Assembly: GCA_900541415.1 (NCBI GenBank)
Contig: UQJP01000001.1
Location: 115,074 to 179,073 of the forward strand
DNA length: 64,000 bases
Source: an uncultured Odoribacter sp.
GTDB taxonomy: Bacteria; Bacteroidota; Bacteroidia; Bacteroidales; Marinifilaceae
Direction: 5' to 3'
Part shown: one piece after another, positions 52,426 through 62,125 of the stretch
How the letters are laid out: every line of letters starts with the position of its first letter
Position numbering within the stretch: position 1 is the first letter of the stretch
Notes under the pieces: generated by a model
The model's database searches: none
Seen by the model: only the letters and a program-made list of their open reading frames with translations
What the model was told of the DNA's origin: nothing
Position numbers and translations under genes: made by a program

Positions 52426-54318
52426 TTATTCCAAATAAGTATAACCATAAAGGCCGGAACGGTAATTCGACAGGAATTCGCGTCCTTCCTCGGCTGAAAT
52501 AATTCCTTTCTTCACCGAAGTGGTCACCCACACTTCCACCGTTCTCGCCATTCGTTTCGGAGTAAATTGAACATATTCCAGCACATCCGCCACCGTTTCA
52601 CCCTCAATCACCTTATCGATCACATATTCGTCGCCTTTCACTTTTATATGAACGGCGTTCGTGTCCCCGAACAGATTATGCAAATCACCCAAAATCTCCT
52701 GGTAAGCCCCCACAAGGAACACCCCGAAATAATAAGGCTCCTTGCTATTCAACTCATGAACAGGCAAATGGTAGGAAAAATTACGGGTCGAAATAAAATT
52801 ATCGATCTTCCCGTCCGAATCACAGGTAATATCCTGTATCGTCGCCGATTTCGTGGGCTGCTCATTCAATCGGGCAAGCGGCATAATCGGAAATATCTGG
52901 TCGATAGCCCAGGAATCGGGCAACGACTGGAATAACGAAAAATTACAGAAATACTTATCCGGCAACATTTTAGCAATCTTCTTCAATTCATCCGGAGCAT
53001 GTTTGGTGGCATCCGCCATTTCATTCACCTCCCTGGCAATCGACCAGAAAAGGCGCTCCACCTGTGCCCGGGTACGCAAGTCCACCAATCCCAGATTGAA
53101 CAAACCCAAAGCATCTTCGCGACATTGCACGGCATCGTGCCAGGTTTCCAGCAAACGGGGCTGGTTTAGGTTTTCCCAAAGATCATACAACTCCTTCACC
53201 AACTCATGAGCATCTTCCCCGATCTCTTCGTTTTCATTAAAGGCAGGAAGGCTTGTACTTGCCAACGCTTCAAAAACCAGCACAGAATGGTGGGCCGTGA
53301 GGGAACGTCCGGACTCTGTGATGATATTCGGCTGGCGGAGATCATTTTTTTCGCAGGCATCCACCAAAGAGGAAATAGCATCATTCACATATTCCTGAAT
53401 GGAATAGTTCATACTGTTCCCGGAAGTAGACGAACGGGTGCCGTCGTAATCCACACCCAAACCGCCACCAATATCCACAAAATTAATATCATATCCCAAT
53501 TGCTGCAATTGGACATAAAATTGCGACGCCTCTTTCAATGCCGTTTTGATACGGCGGATATTCGTCACCTGGCTACCGATATGGAAATGGATCAATTGCA
53601 GGCAATCGGACATATTATTTTTTTCCAAAATCTCCAAAGCATCCAGCAACTCGCTCGAATTTACCCCGAATTTACTAACATCGCCTCCCGATTCTTCCCA
53701 TTTCCCGCTACCGGAACTGGCGAGCTTAATACGGATACCAATATTGGGGCGGATATTCATTTTCTTAGCCAAACGGGCCACCGTTTTCAACTCCATCAAC
53801 TTCTCCACCACCAGAAATATCCGTTTCCCCATTTTCTGTGCCAGCAAGGCCAGTTCTATATAACTTTCGTCTTTATAGCCGTTGCAGATAATCATTGCCT
53901 CATCATCGATGTCGATCGACAACACCGCATGCAATTCCGGCTTCGATCCGGCTTCCAGACCGATGTTGAACTTATTCCCGTGGCTGACGATTTCTTCCAC
54001 CACCGGACGCATCTGATTCACCTTAATCGGATAAATGATGAAATTCTTCGCCGTATACCCGTACTCACGGGCTGCAAATTCAAAACAGTTGGATATTTTT
54101 TCAATCCGGTTATCCAAAATATCCGGGAAACGCAAAAGTACCGGGGCTTCGACATCGCGCACCTGCAATTCTTCCATCAATTCTTTCAAATCGATAGAAG
54201 CCTCACCGGCTTTTGGCGTTACAGCCACATGCCCTTTTTCGTTGATCGAAAAATAGTTCAGCCCCCAACCGTTAATGTTATACAGTTCCGCTGAATCGTC
54301 AATACTCCATTTTCTCAT
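52426..54318 (-). CDS. speA: Biosynthetic arginine decarboxylase
   Basis: This 630-residue PLP enzyme makes agmatine from arginine. The PLP lysine is Lys99 in IIYPIKVNQ. Other marks are IGLEAGSKPEL, the phosphate-binding FVDIGGGLGVDYDGT and the substrate stretch ESGRSLTAHHSVLVFE. It has the full SpeA length and a C-terminal domain ending YRSGLYGYTYLE. With agmatinase at 49371 it completes a route from arginine to putrescine. Two -7-like sites (TAATTTTG 54351-54358 and TAGATTTG 54363-54370, minus strand) precede it. Confidence 0.96.
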   Translation of the reverse strand: MRKWSIDDSAELYNINGWGLNYFSINEKGHVAVTPKAGEASIDLKELMEELQVRDVEAPVLLRFPDILDNRIEKISNCFEFAAREYGYTAKNFIIYPIKVNQMRPVVEEIVSHGNKFNIGLEAGSKPELHAVLSIDIDDEAMIICNGYKDESYIELALLAQKMGKRIFLVVEKLMELKTVARLAKKMNIRPNIGIRIKLASSGSGKWEESGGDVSKFGVNSSELLDALEILEKNNMSDCLQLIHFHIGSQVTNIRRIKTALKEASQFYVQLQQLGYDINFVDIGGGLGVDYDGTRSSTSGNSMNYSIQEYVNDAISSLVDACEKNDLRQPNIITESGRSLTAHHSVLVFEALASTSLPAFNENEEIGEDAHELVKELYDLWENLNQPRLLETWHDAVQCREDALGLFNLGLVDLRTRAQVERLFWSIAREVNEMADATKHAPDELKKIAKMLPDKYFCNFSLFQSLPDSWAIDQIFPIMPLARLNEQPTKSATIQDITCDSDGKIDNFISTRNFSYHLPVHELNSKEPYYFGVFLVGAYQEILGDLHNLFGDTNAVHIKVKGDEYVIDKVIEGETVADVLEYVQFTPKRMARTVEVWVTTSVKKGIISAEEGREFLSNYRSGLYGYTYLE

Positions 54319-54445
54319 TTCTAACTGTTGATATGGATAAATTTAGGTTTCAAAATTAGGCGCAAATCTACGGTAATTAATTGAATATTGAAAGATGGAA
54401 GTTAAAAAATAATAAACACTAATAATCAGGAATATAACAGGTGGA

Positions 54446-55906
54446 TTATAACTTTTCAATTCCTTCGATCCCGTTTCGGGACATCACCAGGCGAAAACGC
54501 TTATAACGCAGCCTCCCGTCATACTGGAATTGAAGCAGGAAATTGATATAATATGATTTTTCTCCGTAAACAATCTCATACCCACCGTCAGCCGAGGGAA
54601 CTGCCAGCGGAACTTCGGGACTGTCCATTTTCTGAATGAAATTCGACACATTAAAACGCAGGATGTCATTAATACCCGCTATCTCATATTGATTGTTTTC
54701 GTCAAGAGCCTTTCCATCGATCCGTACCAATTTACGGTAAAGGATAATCCTTTCCTCCGTATTCCGGTTATCGGCTTCCAGCAAATCCGATCGGTCACGT
54801 ATATCCATCACCTCATCCGGCACACGTCCTTCCGTGATAAAATCGACACCCTCTTTCACCCACCCTATCGGGGTTTCCTTGATACTGATCGTTGTTTTAT
54901 TGTCGAAATACTTTTTCGCCAGCCGATGCACAAAATAATACCGGGTAAGTTCTTTAATCCTATCCTTTAACATATAACTCACCACCAGGGCCACAAACAA
55001 AGGTATTGTAAAATTACCGTACTTCTGTTGAAAAGAAAAAGCGATCGTTGTGGCAAATATCATGGAAAGCCCGGCAGCAATACTGTAATAAACCTGTTCC
55101 GCCAACCGACCGTCCTTCTTCTTATTCGCATTCAAAACAAGGTAGCTCTCTGCATATTTTCTCAACAAGTGGGTACGAAAAATCATTCCCCGGTTTTTAT
55201 CGGGACTGTCTTTTTTCATCATCTGAAAACCTGCCGCCTCTTTATAAGCAATCTCCCACCGAATCAATTCCATTAGCAAAGGCTGTACCTCCCCGAAATC
55301 GGCCGGACATCTTTCCCGGATCAATTGCAAAAAACGATACGTCTGAAATTCAATCTGATTCGTCAGAAATTCATCCCCGAAATTAAAATAAATCATTGCC
55401 TGTGCTTCCACAGGCGAATCCCGAAGGATTCCCTTTAATTCCCGGTATTTTGAAATGATTTTCCGAAGCCTGCCGATATACAGCCTCACCAAATCGGCAC
55501 GAACGGCCTTCTCCCGGTTTTTAACCACATCGTTCACCTCCCTCCGCATGGCACTCCTGACGATAGAAATAAACATCTTGATCTGATATTCGTAATCCAC
55601 CAGATTTTCTTTCGTCGGTTCCACCACCAACTCATTGAAAGCCCCTTCCAAAAACATAAATGGCAACGATAAATCGTCCGCCACCTCTTGTAAGGAATAA
55701 ATCGGAGTAATTAACCGGACATTGGATTTCACATCCCGGTAAAACTGATTCTTTGTATAAGAAAAAGAATTTATATCCAGATCATTCGGCACAAATATCC
55801 ACATATTTGTCATAAAATCGTTTATCTTTAGATCCTTACGAACCATATACCCGATTTTAAATTCCACCGAAAAACGGTCATGTATACGAACCTGAATATC
55901 TATCAT
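54446..55906 (-). CDS. Predicted membrane protein, unknown family
   Basis: This 486-residue protein has no signal peptide. A long mostly helical N-terminal region (about 1-270, with charged stretches such as VNDVVKNREKAVRADLVRLYIGRLRKII) leads to two hydrophobic segments near residues 275-318 (YYSIAAGLSMIFATTIAFSF and FTIPLFVALVVSYML). A cytoplasmic C-terminal beta-rich domain of about 160 residues follows. It lies alone between speA and the tRNA. I do not recognise it. The Bacteroidetes-style lone position gives no clue to function. Confidence 0.7.
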   Translation of the reverse strand: MIDIQVRIHDRFSVEFKIGYMVRKDLKINDFMTNMWIFVPNDLDINSFSYTKNQFYRDVKSNVRLITPIYSLQEVADDLSLPFMFLEGAFNELVVEPTKENLVDYEYQIKMFISIVRSAMRREVNDVVKNREKAVRADLVRLYIGRLRKIISKYRELKGILRDSPVEAQAMIYFNFGDEFLTNQIEFQTYRFLQLIRERCPADFGEVQPLLMELIRWEIAYKEAAGFQMMKKDSPDKNRGMIFRTHLLRKYAESYLVLNANKKKDGRLAEQVYYSIAAGLSMIFATTIAFSFQQKYGNFTIPLFVALVVSYMLKDRIKELTRYYFVHRLAKKYFDNKTTISIKETPIGWVKEGVDFITEGRVPDEVMDIRDRSDLLEADNRNTEERIILYRKLVRIDGKALDENNQYEIAGINDILRFNVSNFIQKMDSPEVPLAVPSADGGYEIVYGEKSYYINFLLQFQYDGRLRYKRFRLVMSRNGIEGIEKL

Positions 55907-55969
55907 GCCAACTCATAATAATCTGTCGCAAACAAATATACGACATTATTCGTTGCAAAATACATAGAA

Positions 55970-56003
55970 AAGAAAAAAACGCTCCGGTGTTCCGAAGCGT
56001 TTT
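55970..56003 (-). terminator. Terminator of the tRNA-Pro transcript
   Basis: AAAACGCT (55976-55983) pairs with AGCGTTTT (55996-56003), with an inner CGG/CCG pair set. On the minus strand the stem runs into a T-rich stretch (TTTTTTTCTTTTC). Confidence 0.8.
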
Positions 56004-56011
56004 CAATGCTG

Positions 56012-56084
56012 TCGAGATGACTGGACTTGAACCAGCGGCCTCCACGTCCCGAACGTGGCGCGCTACCAACTGCGCTACATCTCG
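56012..56084 (-). tRNA. tRNA-Pro (anticodon CGG)
   Basis: The minus strand folds as a standard 73-base tRNA. The acceptor CGAGATG/CATCTCG has discriminator A, the D arm is GCGC-AGTTGGTA-GCGC, and the anticodon stem CCACG/CGTGG holds the loop TTCGGGA. The T arm is GCTGG-TTCAAGT-CCAGT. The CCA end is not encoded. The acceptor sequence and D arm fit bacterial tRNA-Pro. A -7-like TACATTTG (56095-56102, minus strand) is just upstream. Confidence 0.93.
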
Positions 56085-56124
56085 TTTGCGGTTGCAAATG
56101 TAATAAAAGTATAGATTAAAATGC

Positions 56125-56132
56125 TATCTTTG
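56125..56132 (+). promoter_or_regulatory. Promoter -7 element for rbfA
   Basis: TATCTTTG matches TAnnTTTG and lies 32 bases before the rbfA start. No convincing -33 TTG is seen at the usual distance. Confidence 0.5.
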
Positions 56133-56164
56133 CTAAAAAAAATTTCACTTACAATATTAATACT

Positions 56165-56500
56165 ATGGATTCGATCAGACAAAATAAAGTGGCAAGACTG
56201 ATACAGAGAGATTTGAGCGAAATGTTCCAGCACGAATGTAAGGAATATGCGGCGGGAGCGATGCTATCCATCACAACGGTAAGAGTGAGCCCGGATTTAT
56301 CCTATGCTAAAATTTATGTTAGTATTTTCCCTTCCAACCTTTCCGATTCGGTCATGAAAAGCTTAGAGGAAAATAACAAAAACATCCGTTTTATTTTAGG
56401 CAGAAAAGTGGGGAAACAAATGCGAATCATTCCGGAGTTGCGTTTCTTTATCGACGATAGCCTCGACTATATCGAAAAGATAGACGGGCTTTTACAATAA
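56165..56500 (+). CDS. rbfA: 30S ribosome-binding factor A
   Basis: This 111-residue factor helps mature the 30S subunit. It has the KH-like fold with VARLIQRDLSEMFQHECKE, then ITTVRVSPDLSYAKIYVSIFP, and ends RIIPELRFFIDDSLDYIEKI. The conserved SPDLSYAKIYVS stretch is diagnostic. A LolC/E-type permease starts 24 bases downstream on the same strand, a common order in Bacteroidales. Confidence 0.93.
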   Translation: MDSIRQNKVARLIQRDLSEMFQHECKEYAAGAMLSITTVRVSPDLSYAKIYVSIFPSNLSDSVMKSLEENNKNIRFILGRKVGKQMRIIPELRFFIDDSLDYIEKIDGLLQ

Positions 56501-56524
56501 TCCCTGTTCACACCTGTCATCATT

Positions 56525-57733
56525 ATGCGGCTTCCGTTTTTCATCGCAAAGCGTTACCTGTTCTCTAAAAAGAAACAAAACGCCATCAACATTATTTCAG
56601 GAATTAGCATTGTTGGAGTAACCGTAGGCACAACCGCCCTGATCGTGGTGCTGTCGGTATTCAACGGAATCAGCTTATTTCTGGATCAGATCACGGACAG
56701 CCTCACCCCCGATTTAGTAATTTCCCCGGCAAGCGGGAAATATACGACATTCGACAGTACGGTATACGAATACCTCGGCAAAAACGGAGACATTGCCTAT
56801 TTCAATGACATTGTCGAAGAAAAAGCACTGGTAAAATACGGAGAGAAATTTTCCCCGGTAATCGTAAAAGGCGTAACTGAAAATTTCGCAGCCAACACTC
56901 ATTTAGAGGACAACATCGTACAGGGAAGTTTCAGGCTGAACGACCACGGCAGCTATAAATCGGTAGTCGGCTACGGATTGGCCGCCGAATTGGGAATAGG
57001 GCTGAATTTCCTGACCCCTATGGTCTTTTATTACCCCAATAAAAACTCCTCTTCCGCCCTCTCTGCCCTGAACACGGAATATCTTTATCCGTCGGGCTTT
57101 TTTTCCTCCCAACAGGACATCGACGGGAAATATGTATTGACCGACATTCAATTCGCCCAGACCCTGTTCAATATTGACGACAATATTTCGAAAATCGAAA
57201 TCAAGCTAAAAAACATCGAACAATTACCCCGGGTTAAAGCCGGGTTAAAATCGCTGATCGATAACCGATACAAGGTAGAGGACAAATTCGAACTGAACCG
57301 TTCCTATTACGCCATGATGAGATCGGAAAAATTAGCGGTTTTTCTGATACTGCTTTTCATTTTACTGATAGCCTCCTTCAACATCGTAGGATCGATTTCC
57401 ATGCTGATTTTGGATAAAAAGGACGATCTGTCCACCTACAAGGCCTTAGGAATGACCCAAAAGAAAATCATTTCCATATTCCAGACGGAAGGGCGGCTGA
57501 TCACCCTGTTAGGAGCTTTTGTAGGCCTTGTTTTAGGAACGACGCTCTGTTTCTTGCAGGAAAAATTTGGTTTTATTACCTTAGGCGACAGCGGAAGCTA
57601 CGTGATCGATGCCTATCCGGTGAAGCTGGTATTCAGCGACATTGTATGGATCATGATCACGGTTATACTGATCGGGTATATCGCTTCTTATTTCCCCGTG
57701 AGGTATTTAGTGAAAAAATTAACCGGAAAATAA
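56525..57733 (+). CDS. LolC/LolE-like ABC transporter permease
   Basis: This 402-residue permease of the MacB/FtsX superfamily starts FFIAKRYLFSKKKQNAINIISGISI, has its first membrane helix at about 25-45, and carries a periplasmic domain of about 210 residues. The last three helices follow (MRSEKLAVFLILLFILLIASFNIVGS onward). The segment DKKDDLSTYKALGMTQKKI is the coupling region for the ATPase. It resembles LolC/E, which release lipoproteins from the inner membrane. Its ATPase partner is not in the window. Confidence 0.88.
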   Translation: MRLPFFIAKRYLFSKKKQNAINIISGISIVGVTVGTTALIVVLSVFNGISLFLDQITDSLTPDLVISPASGKYTTFDSTVYEYLGKNGDIAYFNDIVEEKALVKYGEKFSPVIVKGVTENFAANTHLEDNIVQGSFRLNDHGSYKSVVGYGLAAELGIGLNFLTPMVFYYPNKNSSSALSALNTEYLYPSGFFSSQQDIDGKYVLTDIQFAQTLFNIDDNISKIEIKLKNIEQLPRVKAGLKSLIDNRYKVEDKFELNRSYYAMMRSEKLAVFLILLFILLIASFNIVGSISMLILDKKDDLSTYKALGMTQKKIISIFQTEGRLITLLGAFVGLVLGTTLCFLQEKFGFITLGDSGSYVIDAYPVKLVFSDIVWIMITVILIGYIASYFPVRYLVKKLTGK

Positions 57734-57807
57734 CAGCATCTCTAACAAACCATTTGTCATTCATAAATCAAAATAACATTCAGTATAATCTATAAATCAC
57801 AGCGTAT

Positions 57808-58620
57808 ATGAAAAAATGGATTATCGGACTTACAGCACTATTCTTATCTATCGGTAGCTTCGCCCAGGAAAAAGAAGTAATGGCATTGATCGAAACCAAT
57901 TTGGGAAACATCAAAGTCAAGTTATACAACGACACCCCGTTACATCGGGATAATTTTATCCGGTTAGCCAAATCAGGACATTACGACGGAACATTATTTT
58001 ACCGGGTAATTAAAAATTTCGTCATTCAGGCCGGATCATCCGACAGTAAAAATGCCATCCGCGGACAAGCCATCGGATATGGCAAACCCATTGTCATCGA
58101 TGCGGAGATCAAAAAAGAGCACTACCATAAAAAAGGGGCACTGGCAGCCCCCCGCCAGCCTAACCGGGAAAACTTCTTCAAAGAATCGGATATTTCCCAG
58201 TTTTTCATCGTACAGGGACGGGTATATCCTGTAAAAGAATTGGAAATGATTGAAAAACAAGTGAACATTCCTATCCGGAGAGCCATAGAAAAGAAATACT
58301 ATACCCCTGAAAAGAAAGTGATTCTGGATACCCTCCGCAAACAGAAAAAGGTGGCTGAATTCCGGGCAATCGCCAACAAAATCAAAGAAGATATTGCTGC
58401 GGACTGGGAATTGAACACCGATAAAATTTATATGCCCGACGATAAGAAAGAAGCTTACAGCACTTTGGGAGGCGTACACCATCTGGATAAAGAATACACC
58501 GTATTCGGGGAAGTGGTGGAAGGATTGGACGTTGTAGACAAAATTGCAGCTTTACCCACGGATAAAAACGACCGCCCGACAACTGATGTACGAATCAGGG
58601 TGAAAATATTGAATGACTAA
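57808..58620 (+). CDS. Cyclophilin-type peptidyl-prolyl isomerase (exported)
   Basis: This 270-residue protein has a signal peptide (MKKWIIGLTALFLSIGSFAQ). The cyclophilin core has conserved stretches MALIETNLGNIKVKLYNDTPLHRDNFI, YDGTLFYRVIKNFVIQAG and GALAAPR, with an insert of about 85 residues (about 140-215) before YSTLGGVHHLDKEYTVFGEVVEGLDVV. It assists protein folding in the periplasm. VanZ overlaps its stop by 8 bases. It lies 74 bases after the permease. Confidence 0.92.
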   Translation: MKKWIIGLTALFLSIGSFAQEKEVMALIETNLGNIKVKLYNDTPLHRDNFIRLAKSGHYDGTLFYRVIKNFVIQAGSSDSKNAIRGQAIGYGKPIVIDAEIKKEHYHKKGALAAPRQPNRENFFKESDISQFFIVQGRVYPVKELEMIEKQVNIPIRRAIEKKYYTPEKKVILDTLRKQKKVAEFRAIANKIKEDIAADWELNTDKIYMPDDKKEAYSTLGGVHHLDKEYTVFGEVVEGLDVVDKIAALPTDKNDRPTTDVRIRVKILND

Positions 58621-59041
58621 CAGCAAACAGTTTATGCCGACAACAAACAGGAAATATCTATTCATTTTTACAGGATTGAATATTGTCTGGATTCTCCTTA
58701 TTTTCGCGCTTTGCGCAATGCCTCCCCAGGACATTCCCGATCCCGGCATCGATATTCCTCATTTAGACAAGGTGGTGCATATCGGCATGTTTTTTATCAT
58801 GTCGTTGCTGATCTGTTACAGGTATGAACGGCCTGCCTTAAAAAATATTTATGCCGCTGCTATCGCTTTTTCATTCCTATATGGCGGCCTGATCGAGATT
58901 CTGCAACACTATTTTTTCAACCGGGGAGGTGACCTGTGGGATTTACTCGCCGATGTTGCCGGAGGCATATTGGGCTGTTTGCTGTTTCCTACGGTGAAAA
59001 AAATAGAAGCCCGCTTCCTGCATAAGAAACGGGCTTCCTAA
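58613..59041 (+). CDS. VanZ family membrane protein
   Basis: This 142-residue protein has four predicted helices (FIFTGLNIVWILLIFALC, VVHIGMFFIMSLLICY, IYAAAIAFSFLYGGLIEILQHYF, LLADVAGGILGCLLF). The family signature is DKVVHIGMFF followed by GGLIEILQ and DLLADVAGG. The family includes teicoplanin-resistance VanZ; most members have unknown roles. It overlaps the cyclophilin gene and converges on GH31. A GC-rich hairpin covers its last codons (59006-59037). Confidence 0.88.
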   Translation: MTNSKQFMPTTNRKYLFIFTGLNIVWILLIFALCAMPPQDIPDPGIDIPHLDKVVHIGMFFIMSLLICYRYERPALKNIYAAAIAFSFLYGGLIEILQHYFFNRGGDLWDLLADVAGGILGCLLFPTVKKIEARFLHKKRAS

Positions 59042-59074
59042 ATATAGAAACGGCAGGGCAAACGCTACTGCCTG

Positions 59075-60664
59075 TTATTTAATCTTTTCAAAATAGGGTA
59101 ATCTCTCCAATCCGGCTTGAATGGTGATCACTTTTCCACCCGACCAGATTTTACCGAGATCATCCCGCCATTTTCCTTTCGGCAACTTCACCTGCCGCGT
59201 ATTTTCAGGAGTGATGACCGGAGCAACCAGATACTTGTCACCCAGCATAAACTGGTCTTTACAATTCGCAAATCCCTGACCGGGAAACATATATTCCATA
59301 TGTCTCACAATCGGTTCCCCCGTTTGCGCCGACTGTCGGGCACATGCCAGAATGTAATTGCCTTTTTTGGCATGCAGGCGCGCCATATCTGCACAGATCT
59401 TGTTATTTTCAGGACTAAGAATCCGCCACGGTGCCACAGAAAATTGCATCATCGGCATCAGCGCATGGGTTTGTGCCGAACGCACGATGAGAGGCTCGTC
59501 AAATTTCTTAACATTGAGGAATGCTGAAAATTGTCCTCCTCCGATCATATCCGGACAGGTGTAAGCATAACCCAGCAATCCGGCGGCGATCATATCCGGA
59601 ATCAGCAAACCGACAGCCCTCCAGGAATAATTTTTATCCCCTAAACGCTGCACCAAAGGCTGTCCGCCCATTTTCCAGGAAGCCCGGTATTCATTGAACG
59701 GAAAATGCAAACCGATTTCCGCCCATTTTTGAGAATGGTCTACGGTCTTTGCGCCTTTCACGTAACTGTCGAAAGCCACCGGAGCGTAATACATCACATC
59801 GCCTGCATCGAATTTAAAGCCGTCAATTCCATACCTTTCCTGGGCCTCTTTCAACTTTGCCACATAATGGTCGAAAGCAGCCGGATTGGTCAGGTCGTAA
59901 CAAGCGCTGTAACCGTTCCACCAACCGAACAGGGCAGGCTCTCCCGATCCCTTCCGCTTCATCAGGTAGCCTTTCGCTTGAAGCTCGCGAAATTCAGGAC
60001 TATCGGGACTCACAAACGGGCATACCCAAACCATGATCTTAAAGCCTTTGGCATGTAACTGGTCGATCATTCCCTTAGCATCCGGAAATTTATCGGATTT
60101 AAATTCAAAATTCCCATAATATTTCTGCCAATTATCATCCACCATCAGCACTCCGGCCGGGTATCCGTTCTTGAGAATATGATCGGCATAATTTAAAATA
60201 TCCTTTTGATTCTGGTTATACATCAATTCAATCCAGGTGTTATATTGGGGCATCGAGAATAAAAGAGAATCGGGCAATGTTCCCGTAGGCGGGAAATGCT
60301 TGTGGCAGGCCGCCAGATAAGCCTCGCGCAAAGTGTTCCCTGCCTTTACCACCTCCACGTTATCCGTTCCCGATTTAATCTCGATAGCATTCTCGGCGAT
60401 ACGAAAACGGAAAGGTTCGTCACTCCAGATATAGCGTCCTTTGTCCGACACAAAAAGAGGCACTCCCTGATTGTTGAAATTTTGAGTTTCCAGATTAAAC
60501 TCATTGGTCGGTTTCAAATAGGGCATCTGCGATCCCTGGGCAACAAAAGCCCCCCACCAATTTTCATCTTTTAGAAAAGGAATCTCTTTTTTTGTGGAAA
60601 CTTGTCCGGTTGCCGCCAATCCGCAACAAAGCAGCAAGGCCCATAAAATTGTCATTTTTACCAT
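59075..60664 (-). CDS. Glycoside hydrolase family 31 (alpha-glucosidase/xylosidase type)
   Basis: This 529-residue exported enzyme starts at the ATG at 60664 (MVKMTILWALLLCCGLAATGQ), which yields a signal peptide; the longer frame to 60721 adds a non-signal stretch. The TIM barrel has the nucleophile Asp in GIDGFKFDAGD (about 285), the typical GFKIMVWVCPFVSPDSPEFRE and the later FSAFLN...PLIVRSAQTHALMPMMQFS. It lacks the long N-terminal domain of many GH31 enzymes. It is predicted to release alpha-linked sugars. No susC/susD pair is adjacent. Confidence 0.85.
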   Translation of the reverse strand: MVKMTILWALLLCCGLAATGQVSTKKEIPFLKDENWWGAFVAQGSQMPYLKPTNEFNLETQNFNNQGVPLFVSDKGRYIWSDEPFRFRIAENAIEIKSGTDNVEVVKAGNTLREAYLAACHKHFPPTGTLPDSLLFSMPQYNTWIELMYNQNQKDILNYADHILKNGYPAGVLMVDDNWQKYYGNFEFKSDKFPDAKGMIDQLHAKGFKIMVWVCPFVSPDSPEFRELQAKGYLMKRKGSGEPALFGWWNGYSACYDLTNPAAFDHYVAKLKEAQERYGIDGFKFDAGDVMYYAPVAFDSYVKGAKTVDHSQKWAEIGLHFPFNEYRASWKMGGQPLVQRLGDKNYSWRAVGLLIPDMIAAGLLGYAYTCPDMIGGGQFSAFLNVKKFDEPLIVRSAQTHALMPMMQFSVAPWRILSPENNKICADMARLHAKKGNYILACARQSAQTGEPIVRHMEYMFPGQGFANCKDQFMLGDKYLVAPVITPENTRQVKLPKGKWRDDLGKIWSGGKVITIQAGLERLPYFEKIK

Positions 60665-60825
60665 ACTTATACATTTATTAATTATATACTTCTTGCCCTT
60701 CCACTCCCGTTTACAAGACAACGTATTTTATATCAGGTAACTAAAAAAATAAAATACAGGGAGTAATTTTAATATGCCATCTCTGCAAACATAATCAAAA
60801 AAGTTTTTTTACAAATCATTTTTTT

Positions 60826-60833
60826 TAACTTTG
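60826..60833 (+). promoter_or_regulatory. Promoter -7 element of pheS
   Basis: TAACTTTG matches TAnnTTTG. The transcript would start near 60839, so the pheS start at 60863 fits, whereas an ATG-like codon at 60833 lies inside the promoter. GGAGAAG at 60854-60860 is a good ribosome-binding site. Confidence 0.6.
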
Positions 60834-60862
60834 TGACCTTGATAACCAATTTAGGAGAAGCA

Positions 60863-61882
60863 ATGTTAGAGAAAATCAAACAATTGACTGCTGAAATCGA
60901 AAATTTCACTACGACCTCTCTGGAAGAAGTGGAACAATTCAGAATCAAACATTTAAGTAAAAAAGGAACGATCGCTGTATTGTTCGACGACTTTAAAAAT
61001 GTACCTGCCGACCAGAAAAAAGATATAGGTAAAGCATTGAATGAATTAAAAAACGCCGCTTTAAACAAAATCAACGAGTTGAAAGAAAGCCTGTGCGATG
61101 CCGATAGCGGAGCCACAGGGATCGATCTGACTTTGCCGGGCGATCCGCTGAAAATGGGTACACGGCATCCGTTGTCCCTGGTCAAGAACGAGATATTGGC
61201 CATCTTCAACAAATTAGGATTCACCATTTCCGAAGGTCCGGAAATCGAAGACGACTGGCATAATTTCTCCGCCCTTAACTTTCCCGAAGAACATCCGGCA
61301 CGGGACATGCAGGACACTTTCTTTATTGAAAAAAATCCGGATATTGTGTTACATACCCACACCTCATCCGTACAGGTACGCGATATGGAAACCCACCAGC
61401 TTCCGATCCGGCTGGTGACTCCGGGACGTGTATTCCGCAACGAAGCTATCTCTGCGCGGGCTCATTGTATTTTCCACCAGATTGAAGCCCTGTATATCGA
61501 TGAAAACGTCTCTTTTGCCGACCTGAAGCAAACCCTGACGTATTTTGCAAAAGAATTGTTCGGCGTGGACACTCAAATCCGCTTACGTCCTTCCTATTTC
61601 CCGTTCACCGAGCCGTCGGCAGAAATGGATGTGTCGTGCTCGCTCTGTCACGGAAAAGGCTGCAACGTATGTAAGGGAACCGGATGGCTGGAAATTCTCG
61701 GTTGCGGGATGGTCGATCCGAACGTATTGGAACTGAATGGAATCGATAAAGAAAAATATACCGGATTTGCTTTAGGCATGGGCATCGAACGGATCACCAT
61801 GTTAAAATACGGAATCAAAGACTTACGCCTGTTCTTCGAGAACGATATTCGTTTTTTGGAACAGTTTTCAGCCGTAATTTAA
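60863..61882 (+). CDS. pheS: Phenylalanyl-tRNA synthetase alpha subunit
   Basis: This 339-residue subunit charges tRNA-Phe in an alpha2-beta2 enzyme. The N-terminal coiled coil (MLEKIKQLTAEIENFTTTSLEEVEQFR) binds tRNA. Class II motif 1 is near GPEIEDDWHNFSALNFPEEHPARD, motif 2 contains TPGRVFRNEAISARAHCIFHQIE, and motif 3 contains GFALGMGIERITML. A zinc-like Cys pair set (CSLCHGKGCNVCKGTGW) is present. The start is fixed by the ribosome-binding site and promoter. pheT is not adjacent. Confidence 0.96.
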   Translation: MLEKIKQLTAEIENFTTTSLEEVEQFRIKHLSKKGTIAVLFDDFKNVPADQKKDIGKALNELKNAALNKINELKESLCDADSGATGIDLTLPGDPLKMGTRHPLSLVKNEILAIFNKLGFTISEGPEIEDDWHNFSALNFPEEHPARDMQDTFFIEKNPDIVLHTHTSSVQVRDMETHQLPIRLVTPGRVFRNEAISARAHCIFHQIEALYIDENVSFADLKQTLTYFAKELFGVDTQIRLRPSYFPFTEPSAEMDVSCSLCHGKGCNVCKGTGWLEILGCGMVDPNVLELNGIDKEKYTGFALGMGIERITMLKYGIKDLRLFFENDIRFLEQFSAVI

Positions 61883-61967
61883 CACAGTCCGGGGCATCGG
61901 GCTGATGGTTTCAGCCGGATAAAAATACGCCCCCGACAACCACAACGGTTTAAACACGGAATAATTA

Positions 61968-62035
61968 CCCTCAAAAACCAGCAGTTTTCCTGAATTGAAA
62001 GGAAACATTTCATCTGGTTTTTGAGGGTTTATTTT
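61968..62035 (+). terminator. Terminator after pheS
   Basis: CCCTCAAAAACCA (61968-61980) pairs perfectly with TGGTTTTTGAGGG (62015-62027), and the loop itself can pair GTTTTCC with GGAAAC. TTTATTTTAG follows. It starts about 85 bases after the pheS stop. Confidence 0.85.
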
Positions 62036-62125
62036 AGAGCTGCCCGATGTTCACAACAGAAAGGTAAACCCATCGGATTTCACAGGCAACTGTCGCCCGG
62101 TTCTCCTTCCCCGGCAGAAATAGAA

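Noticed and set aside
60833..60862. Upstream start for pheS giving ten more residues
   Set aside because: The codon overlaps the predicted -7 promoter element, whereas the ATG at 60863 has a good ribosome-binding site and normal PheS length.
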